From Alviniconcha marisindica (taxonomy: Eukaryota > Mollusca > Gastropoda > Provannidae), in assembly GCA_018857735.1 (NCBI GenBank), contig JABMCL010002109.1, positions 1,508,501-1,572,500 of the forward strand: 64,000 bases of DNA. The letters are read 5' to 3'. The position numbers were made by a program, and so were the translations under genes. Numbering within the stretch: the first letter of the stretch is position 1; each line of letters starts with the position of its first letter. The notes below the pieces were generated by a model. The model was given only the letters and a program-made list of their open reading frames with translations. It was not told the origin of the DNA and did not search any database. Shown here in pieces: positions 37,480 through 49,290 of the stretch.

Positions 37480-37806
37480 ATGAACAAAAACAAGACAAGG
37501 TTGGGCAAGGTGCAGCAGCCAGCCACCGAGCAGGACAAAGACAAAGACAGTGAAGTTGTGCTAGACCTTGCAGGGTTTGTCACAGAAGTGGAGCGCTTCT
37601 CTGTGCTGATTGAGCCCTTTGCTTTTCTTTTCTACTGCATTGATGATGTCAGGAGGTGAGACTGAGAGTAATATGTAATAAAAATGATACATTAATTGAT
37701 TATTTAAGACATCCTATCTCATAAGAGCTCAGGGCACTTACATTAGTTACAAAGGCCTACAGATGTGCACATTTATTACACACACACACACACATATGCA
37801 CATGTG

Positions 37807-37869
<63 letters not shown>

Positions 37870-40800
37870 GCACATACACACACAACAAAACAACAAAAAC
37901 ATGCACAAACACATGAGCACATGTATATATGTTATACATATGCACATAATTGCACCCCCACATGCATGCCCCCACACAATGACATGCACACAAACATGCA
38001 AGCATGTGCATGATGCACATGCATACGAATACGTATATTATGCACACACACTACAAATACTTGAGAGTCTGAGAATCAATTGTGAAGTGTGATAAAAAAG
38101 ATACATACGTGTATGGTGTGCTTTAGTTTTAATGAAATAAAATATGCATATATATACATCAGTATTATAAGCTTTTTGAAGGAATTTAGTAATGAACTTA
38201 AAAAAAAGATTTTATTGTCATTTTACATAATATATTTTTGTTTGTTTGATTACTTTTTACAATGAAATAAAAAATGGCCCAGCAGTGAATGCTGATTTAA
38301 AAATGTGATCATAATGATAGGTCAGCAAACAGGCAAGGATGTCAGTTTATTCATTGATATAAATTATATATCCGTAGACTTTCTGTGTTTGTAGATCTCT
38401 AGATACATTTAAGTCACATAATTTTGGTTCCATTCATCTGATCTTGCTGTTTTTACAGCACTTAAATTATATGCTTGTTTTTTGTTTTGTTTTCTTCAGT
38501 GTTCTGGATTTTATTCTTTTTTCTTTTTTGGGTGGTGGGGGGTGGGCATCCTGTAATTTTTATTTATTTTAAATTATTTTATTCCTATTTTCATCCATAT
38601 GTGCATTTTGTGTTAGCTTTTAATGTCTAAGAAATGATATGGAACTTCCTTTTTTCTTTTTTTCCTTTTTGTAGATGGCGGTTTCCAAAGGTTACCATTG
38701 TGTTTTGGATTGTTGTCAACATTTGCTGCTTTGTTCTAACACAAGGTGAGTGATGAATGAAGTAAGTTATTGCCCGCAGGGGCAAAATTTGACTGATTAG
38801 TACTTCATTATCCCTTGCGGGAAATTTGGGCTGCCTTACCTGGGTAAGACACAGCAGCCAGAAGAGCAGCGCTACCCATTCTGTTAGTGTGGCCAGTACT
38901 TTCCTGTGTCCAAACAATAGTATGGCTGCCAGTGTTTGGGATTTTTAATGTGCACACATATGTTGATGTGTGGGATTGCATTTGCCGATTTGGGGGCTGT
39001 GCGGACACTGTAAGATTTAAGAGAGTCTGCACTGGAAGTTAACTCGGGAAGTAAAAGCCCTTGCCACAAAGGGGACTCAAACCCACATCAGTATTGCGCC
39101 TGGCTTTTCAGTTGGACACTCTACCAACTGAGCTATCTCCACTCCACAGGCTTGTGTCCCAGCCTTTTTTTAATCTTGTATTGTGTAGAACTTAAGCAAA
39201 CTTGCAGTCAGTTGGCTGTTAAGTTTTTCGGTGAAAATAATAATTATGCTGGAATCAGATTTTGTTTTTGGTGGTGGTGAGGTGTGTGTATTTGTGCATG
39301 CATGTTTGTGTGTGTGTGCCTGTGTGTATATGCATGCACATGCACTGCAAAGTCTTGATTCATGTACTGGTAACTGAGATATGACTAGTGCATCAGTAGT
39401 CTTTGATCAAACTATTATATATATATATATACATACATATATATATCAAACTCTCTGACTGTGCAGAAATGATGACATGTTGCAGATCCACAGTTTTCTC
39501 TCTCTCGGTTTTTTGTTATCAAGTTTTGTAACTCCAAAATTTAAATTATTTGCTGCAGTAACTTTTAAAGCATCCATGGTCAAATTGTTTGGTTATTTTA
39601 TTGTTTGTTTGTTTGTTTCAACAAACGATGTCCAGGTGCTGTGTTTATTCTGGCATCATGCTTGGTGATTGGAGTGGCTTCGGTCAGCCTCTGTCAGCTT
39701 CACACACGCATCCTGGACAAGTACCTGCCCAAAACCAAACCAGACGTTGCAGCCAAACCCCTCACTGAGGATTCCAGCACCCTGGAGACAATCCAGAACT
39801 TCCAGTTCAGGTGAGGTCTTTGTCACTGTCAATGTCAGTGTCCACTTGTACAGATCTATAGCACAGTTTTGCTCTGTATAGACAGATAGCCACATGCTCA
39901 TTGGGCTTGGTGAAGATGATTGGAGGAGGGGGAGGGGGTATGTGGAGAAAGCAGGGTTCATGTTAACCAGTAATTTCCAGTATTTTACCACTTCAGATCA
40001 GCAAATGCCAGAAGCAAAATCAGCAATCGGTTATACGTACAGGCTGCTATTTTGCTTGACTGGTTCTTAAAAATAGAAATAAGTAAATAAACTCAGCACC
40101 TAGAGAGAGAGAGAGAGTGTGTGTGTGTGTGTGTATGTTCTAGACGGGGTAGGGATCAGGGTGTGTGCTAGTACAGCTCTGATATTAGTATCTATAAATG
40201 GCAGTGTAGCTGACCAGTTACATTGATTGTCCGTGGGTTTCTGTGAACCACTTTTGCTACCTTGTAGATGTCACACTGGCTTCAAAAATGGCTGGTGCAG
40301 TCACTGGGGATGGGATGAAGGAGCTGGTGATAGAGACTAAGGAGCTGAAAACAAATGTAAATTCAGCTGTTGACCAAAACGACACAGCGTCTTTCACTTT
40401 GTGGAGTGTGTCTAGGCGAATCTGTCTATGGGGCTGTATGCATGGAGAGTGGGCAAGTACTGTTTGTTTCTTAGCAGTCCTCAGCTAAAAAAACCTGAGG
40501 CTCACCCAATGCTGGGTGAGAGTAGTGTGTGCAACAGTTTCCCCACACCTGTACATACTGTCTCACAAGTGTAAGAGTGCAGTTTTACCCGCCACTCTGG
40601 CTGCTGCACTCTCGACTTCAGGGGTTGAATGATTAGAATCCCAAATAGCCCCTTATCCACAGATTAACCAGTATGCATTTGATGCTCAGTTCCATTTGGT
40701 ATGCACAAGTCATAAAGATGACTGTGAATAGCAGTGTGTACTGGCCTTACTTGTCTGGCCTGCTTCACCTGTACATCCCACCCTGTTCATTACATTCCTC

Positions 40801-43800
40801 TGCTGACACCCGCACTTTTCAGATTCTAAAACGAAGGAAAAAGTTCCAAAGGCAATGCACTTTTTCCCATCTGGGCCCCGTCACGTGGAATAAACTCCCA
40901 TACTCTGTACACTATGCTGTAACAAAATCCCAGTTCAAAAATCAGCTCAAAACCAAACTATTCCTCTCAGCCCATGGACCAAACTCATCTGTTTTCTTTC
41001 ATTTCCACTGCCAATCATACCATAGTCATATAATTGTGTATGCTCTTCTTTGGCAGATGTAATCTGTTCTACTGTAGCTGATAATGGGTTGTCAGTTGAT
41101 GTTATAAAGTAGTTCTGCAATAAATGAAAATTGTACTGATTTGGGTGGGCTGTTTTCTTTCTTTCTGTGATGTCTCTGTGCTGAGAAAATTATTGTTTAA
41201 AAAAGAGAGTATAGTTTGTTGATTTGTATGCGTCTGTCTATGTTCGGCTCTTCTTTTGCAGTTTGATTCAGATGCATGACTTCATCGTGAAGAGCAACGA
41301 GTACCTGACCTACATCTATGCAGTTCTGAAATGGGATGATGCTGTACCAGCACTCATGTTAGTGAAAGCAAACATGCTTTTTACCTGTGTCAGTGTGTGT
41401 GTGTGTTTTATCCTTCTCTTTCATTTTTTAAATCTCTGTTATTTTTTATGCATCCTTTCTAACAACAGAATTATTATCACAGTAATGTAAAACTGAGCTG
41501 GCAATGAACTCTGGTTTAGTTGATGACTAATGATTAATACCCATAGATTCTGTTTAATGATACACATGCCAGCTGTGAGTATGTGGTCTAGAGCTTCATA
41601 TGTTTGAGATTTTTTTTACTGGTAATGTTGTGTCAGATCTTCACAGTATTGTACCTTCCATATATTTTCTTTCTTTCTTTTTATGAATTAAAAACAAAAC
41701 AAATGCTTGTGTACAATAACAGTTTGTATTTTTTTAATGTTTGTGTGTGGCTCAGTTAAAACAAAAAAATGAGTGTATATAACCTTTCAAAGAATTCTTA
41801 CATATGAGTATCTAAATATCAGAGTACCGGGTGTCTGTAAGTGTAACCTTTCTTTAATACCAACAAAGAATTCTCACATACCAGTATCTAAATCTCAGAT
41901 TACTGACCTTTTGTGTGATTGGATTGTGTGCAATACAGTTACCACACAGAAGTGTGTGCGTCCCTGCTCTGTCTGGTCGTGTTCCCTGTACGATGGAACT
42001 GCTTCTGCTTCTTCAACTGGTTCTTTCTCTGCCATCCTGTCATACTAAAAAGTGAGTCAACTGCTACCATCACTCAGTCTGTCTTTTGTCAGCTGAGCAT
42101 TACATCGCAACGTTTGTGTGCCTGTGGTTAATAACGATTTCTGGAGTGTCACTCCTAGCCATTCTGGTCGTTCAGGTAAGTTCATTGGGCTTTGAAAATC
42201 TCCTGCTGCCAGTCCATGCTACTTTTAGTTTTACTGTGCTCATTACATCATCTTACTTGAGTTAAACAAGGATTTATTCAAATAATGGTACAATAGAAAG
42301 TTAATGAGAATATCAACAAACCTGCAAGGCTTATGTGTGAAGTGCGATGTGCATACCAGCTAAGAAAACAAAACATCACTTTTCTGATCATGTGTAAATC
42401 AGTAACAGCTTAAAAGCACTTTTAACATGTATTCCCCAGGTCTGTGTGTGTATGGGTAAGGGGTGGGGGGTGGGGGAGGATCCAACATACTCTTTCATGT
42501 TGATTTTATGTTATATGATGCAAAATACATCCTAGCGGTGTTTTATGGTTCCTTCTTTTGTATGATTATAGTTGGGGGATGGTGTTGCCTGATTCTGACT
42601 TTAATTATAGTTCCAGTTTATGTCGCCTGACTCTGAGCTTCATTTCAAATTGTGCAGGTGGGTGTTCTTACTGGGTCAGCGTGATGGAATCATTTGCCAA
42701 GAAAAGCAAGCAAAGCAATGGTCTGATTGCTTCTGCAGCAAGTAGCTCTCAGTCGTCAACTTCAGCATCACCTGCTAAAGCCCCATCAACGCAAGCTGCT
42801 GCTGCTGCTGCTGCTGTCCAGAATCCAGTTCCTGTAAGTTTGGTTGTCAGTTATTATAACAGTACTATGAGTTCCATGAGGTGGGTGTTTGAGAATCAGG
42901 AGATCTGTGTGCATGTACGTATCAGTCCAGAATCCAGTTCCTGTAAGTTTGGTTGTCAGTTATTATTACATTATTATGAGTTCCATGAGGTGGGTGTTTG
43001 AGAATCAGAATATCTGTGTGCATGTACGTATCAGTCCAGAATCCAGTTCCTGTAAGTTTGGTTGTCAGTTATTATTACATTATGAGTTCCATGAGGTGGG
43101 TGTTTGAGAATCAGGATATCTGTGTGCATGTACGTATCAGTCCAGAATCCAGTTCCTGTAAGTTTGATTGTCAGTTATTATTACATTACTATGAGTTCCA
43201 TGAGGTGGGTGTTTGAGAATCAGGAGATCTGTGTGCATGTACGTATCAGTCCAGAATCCAGTTCCTGTAAGTTTGATTGTCAGTTATTATTACATTATTA
43301 TGAGTGCCATGAGGTGGGCATTTGAGAATCAGGATATCTGTGTGCATGTACGTATCAGTCCAGAATCCAGTTCCTGTAAGTTTGATTGTCAGTTATTATT
43401 ACATTACTATGAGTTCCATGAGGTGGGTGTTTGAGAATCAGAACATCTGTATGCATGTACGTATCAGTCCAGAATACAGTTCCTGTAAGTTTGATTGTCA
43501 GTTATTATTACATTATTATGAGTTCCATGAGGTGGGTGTTTGAGAATCAGGAGATCTGTGTGCATCTACGTATCAGTCCAGAATCCAGTTCCTGTAAGTT
43601 TGATTGTCAGTTATTATTACATTATTATGAGTTCCATGAGGTGGGTGTTTGAGAATCAGAATATCTGTGTGCATGTGTATGTCAGCCCAAGTGTCCATCC
43701 ATGTCCAAGGGGCCAGGATAGCTCAGTTGGTAGAACATACAACTAAAAAGCCAGGGGTAATACTGATGCAGATTTGAGTCCCTGTGCAGCAAGGGATTTT

Positions 43801-44248
43801 TCTCCCAGAGTCTACTTCCAGTGCAGGCTCTCTCACAGTGTCCATAATAAAATACGGAGTGCAGGCTCTCTCTCAGTGTCCATAATAAAATACGGAGTGC
43901 AGGCTCTCTCACAGTGTCCATAATAAAATATGGCCCCCATGTGCAGTCACGTGCTTCAACATCTGTGCTCACATTTTTAAAAAACACACACACTGGCAGC
44001 CATACCATTGTTTGGACACACACAAATGCTACGCTCACTGATAGGAATGGGTAGCGCTGCTCTTACAGCTGCTGTGCCTTACCCAGGTAAGGTGACCCAA
44101 ATTTCCCACAAGGGACAAAGAAATATTATAAAATATATATATATATATATATATTTCTTAATGTAGTTGCTTCATGATCAGACATGGTGTTATGGGAAGA
44201 GTTTGGCCTGCTGTCATTTTTGTTGTTTTTGTCATGGTCGCATGCAAG

Positions 44249-44339
<91 letters not shown>

Positions 44340-47300
44340 ATGTGCATCTGCATTTTGCCTTAATAAAACCAGCCTGCTGGACTGTGCGTTAAAAACAAAA
44401 GATTTATTGCTTTGGGACTGCAGAGGTAATCATTGGTATGTATGTTATAGGGAACATTTTGTTTGCTTTTTAGTGGTCTTTCATGATCTTTTCCCCTTCC
44501 ATTTTTTGTTCGTTTCCTTCTTTGGCTGTCTTCTTTTCATTTCTTTGTTCTTTTATCTTGCGCCCTGAAGAAAGTACTCTGCACCAATGTATTTGACAAG
44601 TCAATGACAATGCTATGTTTTGATGAGTTATGTCTTTCTCATTGTTTTTCATGGGGTCTGTTTTCAGTTGCCAAAGAATAAGTCCAATGCTGACCTGGAC
44701 AGTTTGGATGGAGATGACAAGGATGATTCTTCAGACGTAAGAATAGTACCATACTCTTTCTGTTTAATTCTGGACTGAACTCATTTTGTTTATAATCACA
44801 TGACATTTGTTTCTTCTTTATAATCACTTTTAGCACCCGTGTTGAAGGTCTTCTTGATAGTAATTGTTCAAAGGGGTCGAAACATTCAATAATTTGTTAT
44901 GGTGATTGAAAAGAAGAAGGAAAAGAAGAGTTTAGATAAGTCCTCAACTGTAAGTCAGACCAGATTCAAGCTTCTTGTTCTCGATCAGATCTGAGGGGGA
45001 AAAGCAACATTCTGATTGACAAACATAGGGTACACATGCAAAAAGATCACATACACACATTAAAGATCTTGTATACCGTGTCTGAGCTCAGTGGGTTATG
45101 GAAACACTCGTATAACCCGGCATGCACTGAAAAGCATGTGAAGCGCAGTGAGTCTGCCGGAGAGCGGAGAGAGAAGTGCTATGCAAAAAAACTGCTGATG
45201 ATAATTTTTATGTTTGAATGTTTTGGCGGTTGCAGGTCGACCTGATAGAGATGACAAACTCCGTCGACGAATCTCTGTCAAAGATTGAGCCACCTCCTCA
45301 GCGCCCCGGCATGGTGGCCCGTCTGCTGGAACTGAAGAAACGCCGCGCTCAGATGGCCAATGGTAAACACTGTGTGCCACTCATTGTCGCATCGTCAGAA
45401 CATCTTAGACCTCAGTCAGTCACAATAAGTGGAATAATCTGAAACAGAATTGAGGCCTGCCTCTGTATAGAACCAAGTAAGTAAGTAACTTGGTGTTTTA
45501 CGCCCAGTCAACCAATGCAGTGTAGAACCAACAAACGAAGGGAGGTAAGTAATGCTTGATAGATGTGACGTGAATGCAACAACTGAAAACTTTAATTGCC
45601 TGCTGTAACTCTTACCTGGCATGCAAGAGACAAAAACTCCACCAAAGGGACATCCTCAAAAGTACATTTCAATGTTATACTTTTTGGTGGAGTGTAGTGA
45701 CCTGCTTCAATAATCTGTGTTCAGGGCAAAGCTGCTTGAGAGCAGATGTTGTCAAGGAAACATTTTTCAGTTACTTGATGTACAGTGTCTTTATTTCATA
45801 AAGGTATTGAGAGGTTGTACTTTTGGTGGAGTGTAGTGACCTGCTTCAATAATCTGTATTCAGGGCAAAGCTTTTTGAGAGCAGATGTTGCTGAGGAATT
45901 TTTTTCTTTTTCAGTTACTTGCTGTACAGTGCATTTATTTCATAACATTAACAGTTTGAAGCATTTATCTTTTTATTTTTTATTTTGAGGGCAAATGTGG
46001 GAAGGGAAAGAAGAGGAAGTAAAATAAAAGGGTCTTGATACAGTTAGGAAGTAATGTATTGAATGTTTTATTGTACAATTGATCAACCGTTGAAAAACAT
46101 GCTCCTTTGTTTCAGAAAACTGTTACGGTTGTCGGGTATCATTTTCCTCAATACTGAAAAGAAGGGTGAGTAGGAGTAAGCACTTGATTTCAAGCTTTTT
46201 ATTCATTTCATCTGTCTGCTAGATGCCCATCTGCCCCTGCCCACCGTCCCTTCCTTACCCCCCCACCCCCATCCCTCCATCCCCCTCAGCCCTCAACTGA
46301 TGCAGTTTTGTGACCTGTTACGTGGATGCACAGACGAGTGGTTTTGTGGGACTGGGAATTAATGTATTTCCAGCTTATGTGTACATTATTTTTGTGTCCC
46401 GTGTTGTGTATGTTGATATGAGCACTCGCTCAAGTCAATTAAACAATTTGAATCTTGAATGAATCTGTCTGCTAGAAGAGAAGAAAGCAGCAAACCAAGA
46501 TAAAGACTGTGGTGTGGATACATCGTGTAAGAGGTATCACTGGTGTCTAATAATAATTGTGCACAGAATAACATAACACGGGACAAAACATCTTCATAAA
46601 TTCAATTCAGGATTTGTTTATGATAAAAAATAACCTTTTTTCTCTCGCATTTAAATTTAAACAAGCTTTTGTGTTTTTAAACAATCCATCAGAAAGCTTT
46701 TAGATTATTAAAATTTTGATTCTTCAAGAAGGTATGGAATATCCCTCTAGAAGTATGTGGTTTAGTCACTTGTTGATGCTATAAAACAAGATTTTGTGTC
46801 ATCTCTGGACACGGTGAGCCAGTTTGGCCTAGCGGTAAGGCATTAGGCTGGTAAGCAGAAGGACCTCGGTTCGATACCACTTCGGCTCTCCTTTCTCTTC
46901 AAAAAGGTTGTGGTTTGTGGACACTGTCTTGTGACTGTGTCCATCACTTCCTGCTGAAACATTAAAATGGCTCTCATTGCTGCCCATCTTAATGCAGGAA
47001 TCATTCTGGTGGTGACAGTGTAGCGATAGGTATATAATCTCCCTCTTCCCCCACCTCCATACCCCCTCCCCCCCTTTCCTCCCATCCCTAATTAGCCTTA
47101 CGGTTTCTGTGGACATTAAGTACCATGTTTACTATCTCTGGACACCGTCATGTTTTGTGTTTTGTGATGACTCACCAAGAAGAGCACAGATGCAAAAGGC
47201 ACATTGATCAGTCAGCTCGGATTCTGAGATAAAGTTAATTTGAAATGATGTAGGATTAAAAAAATAATCCTTGTTTCAGTAGTGCTGTTTCTATGGCTGT

Positions 47301-48668
47301 TTTACCAGATCTTTATCATCTTTTTAGTGTAAAATGATGAGCCAGTGTTGTGTTTCAGCACTACTGTCGTCACTGCGGAAACAGTTTCTGTCACAAGTGT
47401 TGCAACCAGAAAGTGCCACGCTCTGTCTTTGGAGCAACATGTGAGTAACTGCATATTTATGATACTACTGAATGAATGGCAGTGAATTGAAAACAAAAAA
47501 CAACATGTGAGTTGTTGCATATTACTTCTAAAAGAAAAAATGCTATGAATTATTTAAAATAAAAAAAAGCAACATATGAGTGGTTGCATATTATTTCTGA
47601 AAGAAATTGCATGGAATTTAAAAACAAAGCAACATGTGAGTGGTTTTGTATTACTTCTGAAAGAAATTGCAGCACTGAATTCAAAAGTTAGTAAGTAACT
47701 TGGTGTTTTACGCCCAGTCAACCATTGCTGTTATATCAGGGCGAAACTGAATTAAAAAACAAGCCAACATGGGAATTGTTGCTTATTATGTCTGAAAGAA
47801 ATTGCAGTGAATTTAAAAATGAAAAAAAGCAACATGTAACTTGTAAGTTAAAGTAGTTGCATATTTCTTCTGAAAGAAATGGCAATGAACTAGAAAAACA
47901 AGGCAACATGTGAGTTGTTTCACATTACCTTTGAAAGAAATTGCATGCAAATAAAAACACTCTTATACATTGACGTGCTCACCTAATTTCATTAGCTGCT
48001 TCATGTTTACTTTTGATCTGATTGTTTGATTTGTTATTAGTATGGTCATTTACTAAGGAACAATACAAAAATAATAGAAAACATAATGTGTGTCGAGATA
48101 AAGCTTGTATCAGTTTAACATACAACTAACAAATAATATACACGTGTACATGGGTTCAAACATAACTATTTGAAACACACATTACATGCACTCGCACATG
48201 CATGCACACCCATGCATGCATGCACACATGCATGCTCACACACATGCATGCTCACACGTACATCCATCCATCACACCTCTATCAGTCTGTATGGTATGTA
48301 TACATGTGTGTGTGTGTGTGTGTGTGCGCACACACATGCACACCTGCACACACACACACATGTGCACACCTGCACACACACACACACATGTGCACACATG
48401 CACACCTGCGCACACACACACACACACATGTATACATACCATACAGACTGATAGAGGTGTGACGGACAGTGTTGGTATGTATGCCTGGTTTTCTGATTTG
48501 TCCTGAAGCCGGATTTTAGTAACTGCATGGTTCGTGTTTTGTGTCACAGCACCAGCCGCCTCAAAGGAAACAGTACTTGTGTGTAACAGTTGCCACGGGC
48601 AACTGACTTCAGCATCAGGGGATGGCGCGCCATCACAGGCGCAGAAGCCCCGCGCAGAGACCAGCTGA
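37480..48668 (+). CDS. ZFYVE27: Protrudin (FYVE-domain ER protein of the ZFYVE27 family)
   Basis: ER-membrane protein that in vertebrates binds VAP, Rab11 and kinesin and promotes ER-endosome contacts and neurite growth. Exons: 37480-37655, 38675-38745, 39636-39810, 41262-41357, 41939-42051, 42093-42175, about 42702-42833, 44668-44736, 45236-45362, 46116-46165, 47359-47440, 48550-48668. Phases agree. Two spots are uncertain: the intron 42052-42092 is only 41 bp, and the acceptor of exon 7 is chosen by phase alone. The model is about 430 aa (human 411). Hydrophobic segments lie at about 65-105 and 175-237. The FYVE finger has all eight zinc ligands: C350, C353, C367, C370, C375, C378, C403, C406. 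VPRSVFGAT and KETVLVCNSC match the protrudin-specific version of the finger. No clear FFAT motif was found. Exon 7 is Ser/Ala-rich with a short poly-Ala run. Confidence 0.9.
37784..37880. repeat. (CA)n microsatellite
   Basis: Long CA tract in ZFYVE27 intron 1; flanking CA/CATG-rich DNA continues to about 38060. Open frames here are compositional artefacts. Confidence 0.95.
38780..39150 (-). mobile_element. tRNA-Lys-like SINE, family B, copy 1
   Basis: On the minus strand the head reads GATAGCTCAGTTGGTAGAG (A box) with TGGGTTTGAGTCC (B box) at about 39070-39145. The body includes a GCAGACTCTC block, TGGCAGCCATAC and TTACCTGGGTAAG-type sequence. The plus-strand copy near 43.7 kb shares the same order. 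It lies in ZFYVE27 intron 2. Confidence 0.8.
40700..41120 (+). mobile_element. LINE 3' end (CR1/L2 group)
   Basis: The plus strand reads SADTRTFQILKRRKKFQRQC then LGPVTWNKLPYSV and FKNQLKTKLFLS, the usual C-terminal block of CR1/L2-type reverse transcriptases, without the upstream domains. It lies in ZFYVE27 intron 3, in sense orientation. Confidence 0.7.
41775..41910. repeat. Two-copy duplication upstream of a ZFYVE27 acceptor
   Basis: Two diverged units sharing AAAGAATTCTTACATA and GTATCTAAATATCAGA, ending about 30 bp before the acceptor of exon 41939-42051. Confidence 0.7.
42816..43682. repeat. 109-bp minisatellite repeating a ZFYVE27 5' splice site
   Basis: Eight head-to-tail units. Each contains the last 18 bases of exon 7 (GTCCAGAATCCAGTTCCT, with one variant) followed by the donor GTAAGTTTG. 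Donor GT positions are 42834, 42943, 43052, 43158, 43267, 43376, 43485 and 43594; spacing is 109 bp except one step of 106. The exon's frame hits a stop at about 43001, and 109 is not divisible by three, so only the first donor keeps the FYVE exons in frame. Confidence 0.95.
43713..44130 (+). mobile_element. tRNA-Lys-like SINE, family B, copy 2
   Basis: The head GGATAGCTCAGTTGGTAGA and the B box AGATTTGAGTCC are recognisable. The body has an internal 55-bp unit repeated about three times (GCAGGCTCTCTCACAGTGTC). The 3' part reads TTACCCAGGTAAGG and ends by an (AT)n tract. It follows directly after the 109-bp array in ZFYVE27 intron 7. Confidence 0.8.
44250..44340. repeat. (GT)n microsatellite
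   Basis: Two GT tracts separated by a single GTGGATT interruption, in ZFYVE27 intron 7. Confidence 0.95.
45475..45520 (+). repeat. Short dispersed repeat copy
   Basis: Plus-strand copy reading TAACTTGGTGTTTTACGCCC followed by AGTCAACC, about 110 bp past the donor of ZFYVE27 exon 9. Confidence 0.6.
45680..45935. repeat. Tandem duplication of about 150 bp
   Basis: Two copies sharing GGTGGAGTGTAGTGACCTGC, TTCAATAATCTGT, CAGGGCAAAGC and TTTATTTCATAA, in ZFYVE27 intron 9. Confidence 0.8.
46811..47133 (+). mobile_element. tRNA-derived SINE, family A, copy 2
   Basis: Begins GAGCCAGTTTGGCCTAGCGG, with GGTTCGATACC as B box. It has the same body and tail as the 34.5-kb copy, ending in ACCATGTTTACT. 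It lies in ZFYVE27 intron 10. Confidence 0.85.
47690..47750 (+). repeat. Short dispersed repeat copy
   Basis: TAACTTGGTGTTTTACGCCC, then AGTCAACC and ATCAGGGCGAAACTG. It is inserted between units of a loose GCAACATGTGAGT-type repeat (47440-47950). Confidence 0.6.
48271..48462. repeat. Large inverted repeat (cruciform/hairpin) in the last ZFYVE27 intron
   Basis: The arm TCACACCTCTATCAGTCTGT and on to ATGTATACATGTGTG (about 48271-48328) is repeated as its exact reverse complement at about 48405-48462. The arms enclose about 75 bp of CA-rich DNA. The structure ends 88 bp before the acceptor of the final exon. Confidence 0.85.
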
Positions 48669-49290
48669 CGCCGCCACAGCCCCATCGCTGCTCTGCGAAA
48701 ATCAAACATCCCCGTGGACAGCCGTCGTGTGTGAACTCGCAGTGAACACTGTGGACCTGAACGTGGCAGAATGTCCAAGCTCTGCCAGCATTTTAGTGGT
48801 GTGCATTTTAGTACACTGCGCAGAACGGACCATTGGTATTGACGGACGCCTAGCGAATCTGATCGATTCCTTCATCTTGTTTATGTAGCTGAAGGTTTGA
48901 TATGAAGAGGTCACAAGCTTTGTCATCACTGTTGATGGTGAGGTGGTCATTTGGTACAGACTAGAGACTAGATGCATATTTTTTGACGTTCTGATCTTGT
49001 TAAGCCAGAAACCAATGCTTTTTCTCCCAGTTTTCAAGCAACTGGGCCAGGCTTGGTTTAAACTGGTCCAAGCAGCATGAGCAGAACAGAGTCTGAGATG
49101 TCATCACAGAGAGAAACGATGCCAGAGAAGAACAAGCGCAAAAATGCATTGTTTGTGTGTTTTATTTTGGGGAGGGGGGGGGGGGGGGGGGTCTGGAAGT
49201 GACTCTGTTGCCTACTGGAGTTAACAAGACAGTATGTCAGTTCCTGTTTAGCATGCAAGTCTGGTAGGAGGTAGTGGCGTCTTGAAAAAT
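48669..49290. other. ZFYVE27 3' UTR / downstream DNA
   Basis: Starts just after the ZFYVE27 stop codon and is probably its 3' UTR. A poly-G run lies at about 49171-49190. No polyadenylation signal could be assigned with confidence. Confidence 0.4.

Noticed and set aside
42889..43746. Seven overlapping 68-73-codon frames that look like a repeat-protein family
   Set aside because: They are the 109-bp intronic minisatellite read in shifting frames; each contains splice-donor sequence.
43712..43785. Candidate tRNA-Lys gene
   Set aside because: It matches the head of a SINE with a second copy at 39.1 kb, and the anticodon stem does not pair well.
48236..48778. 180-codon minus-strand open frame
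   Set aside because: It runs antisense through the last ZFYVE27 exon and an intronic CA-rich inverted repeat.
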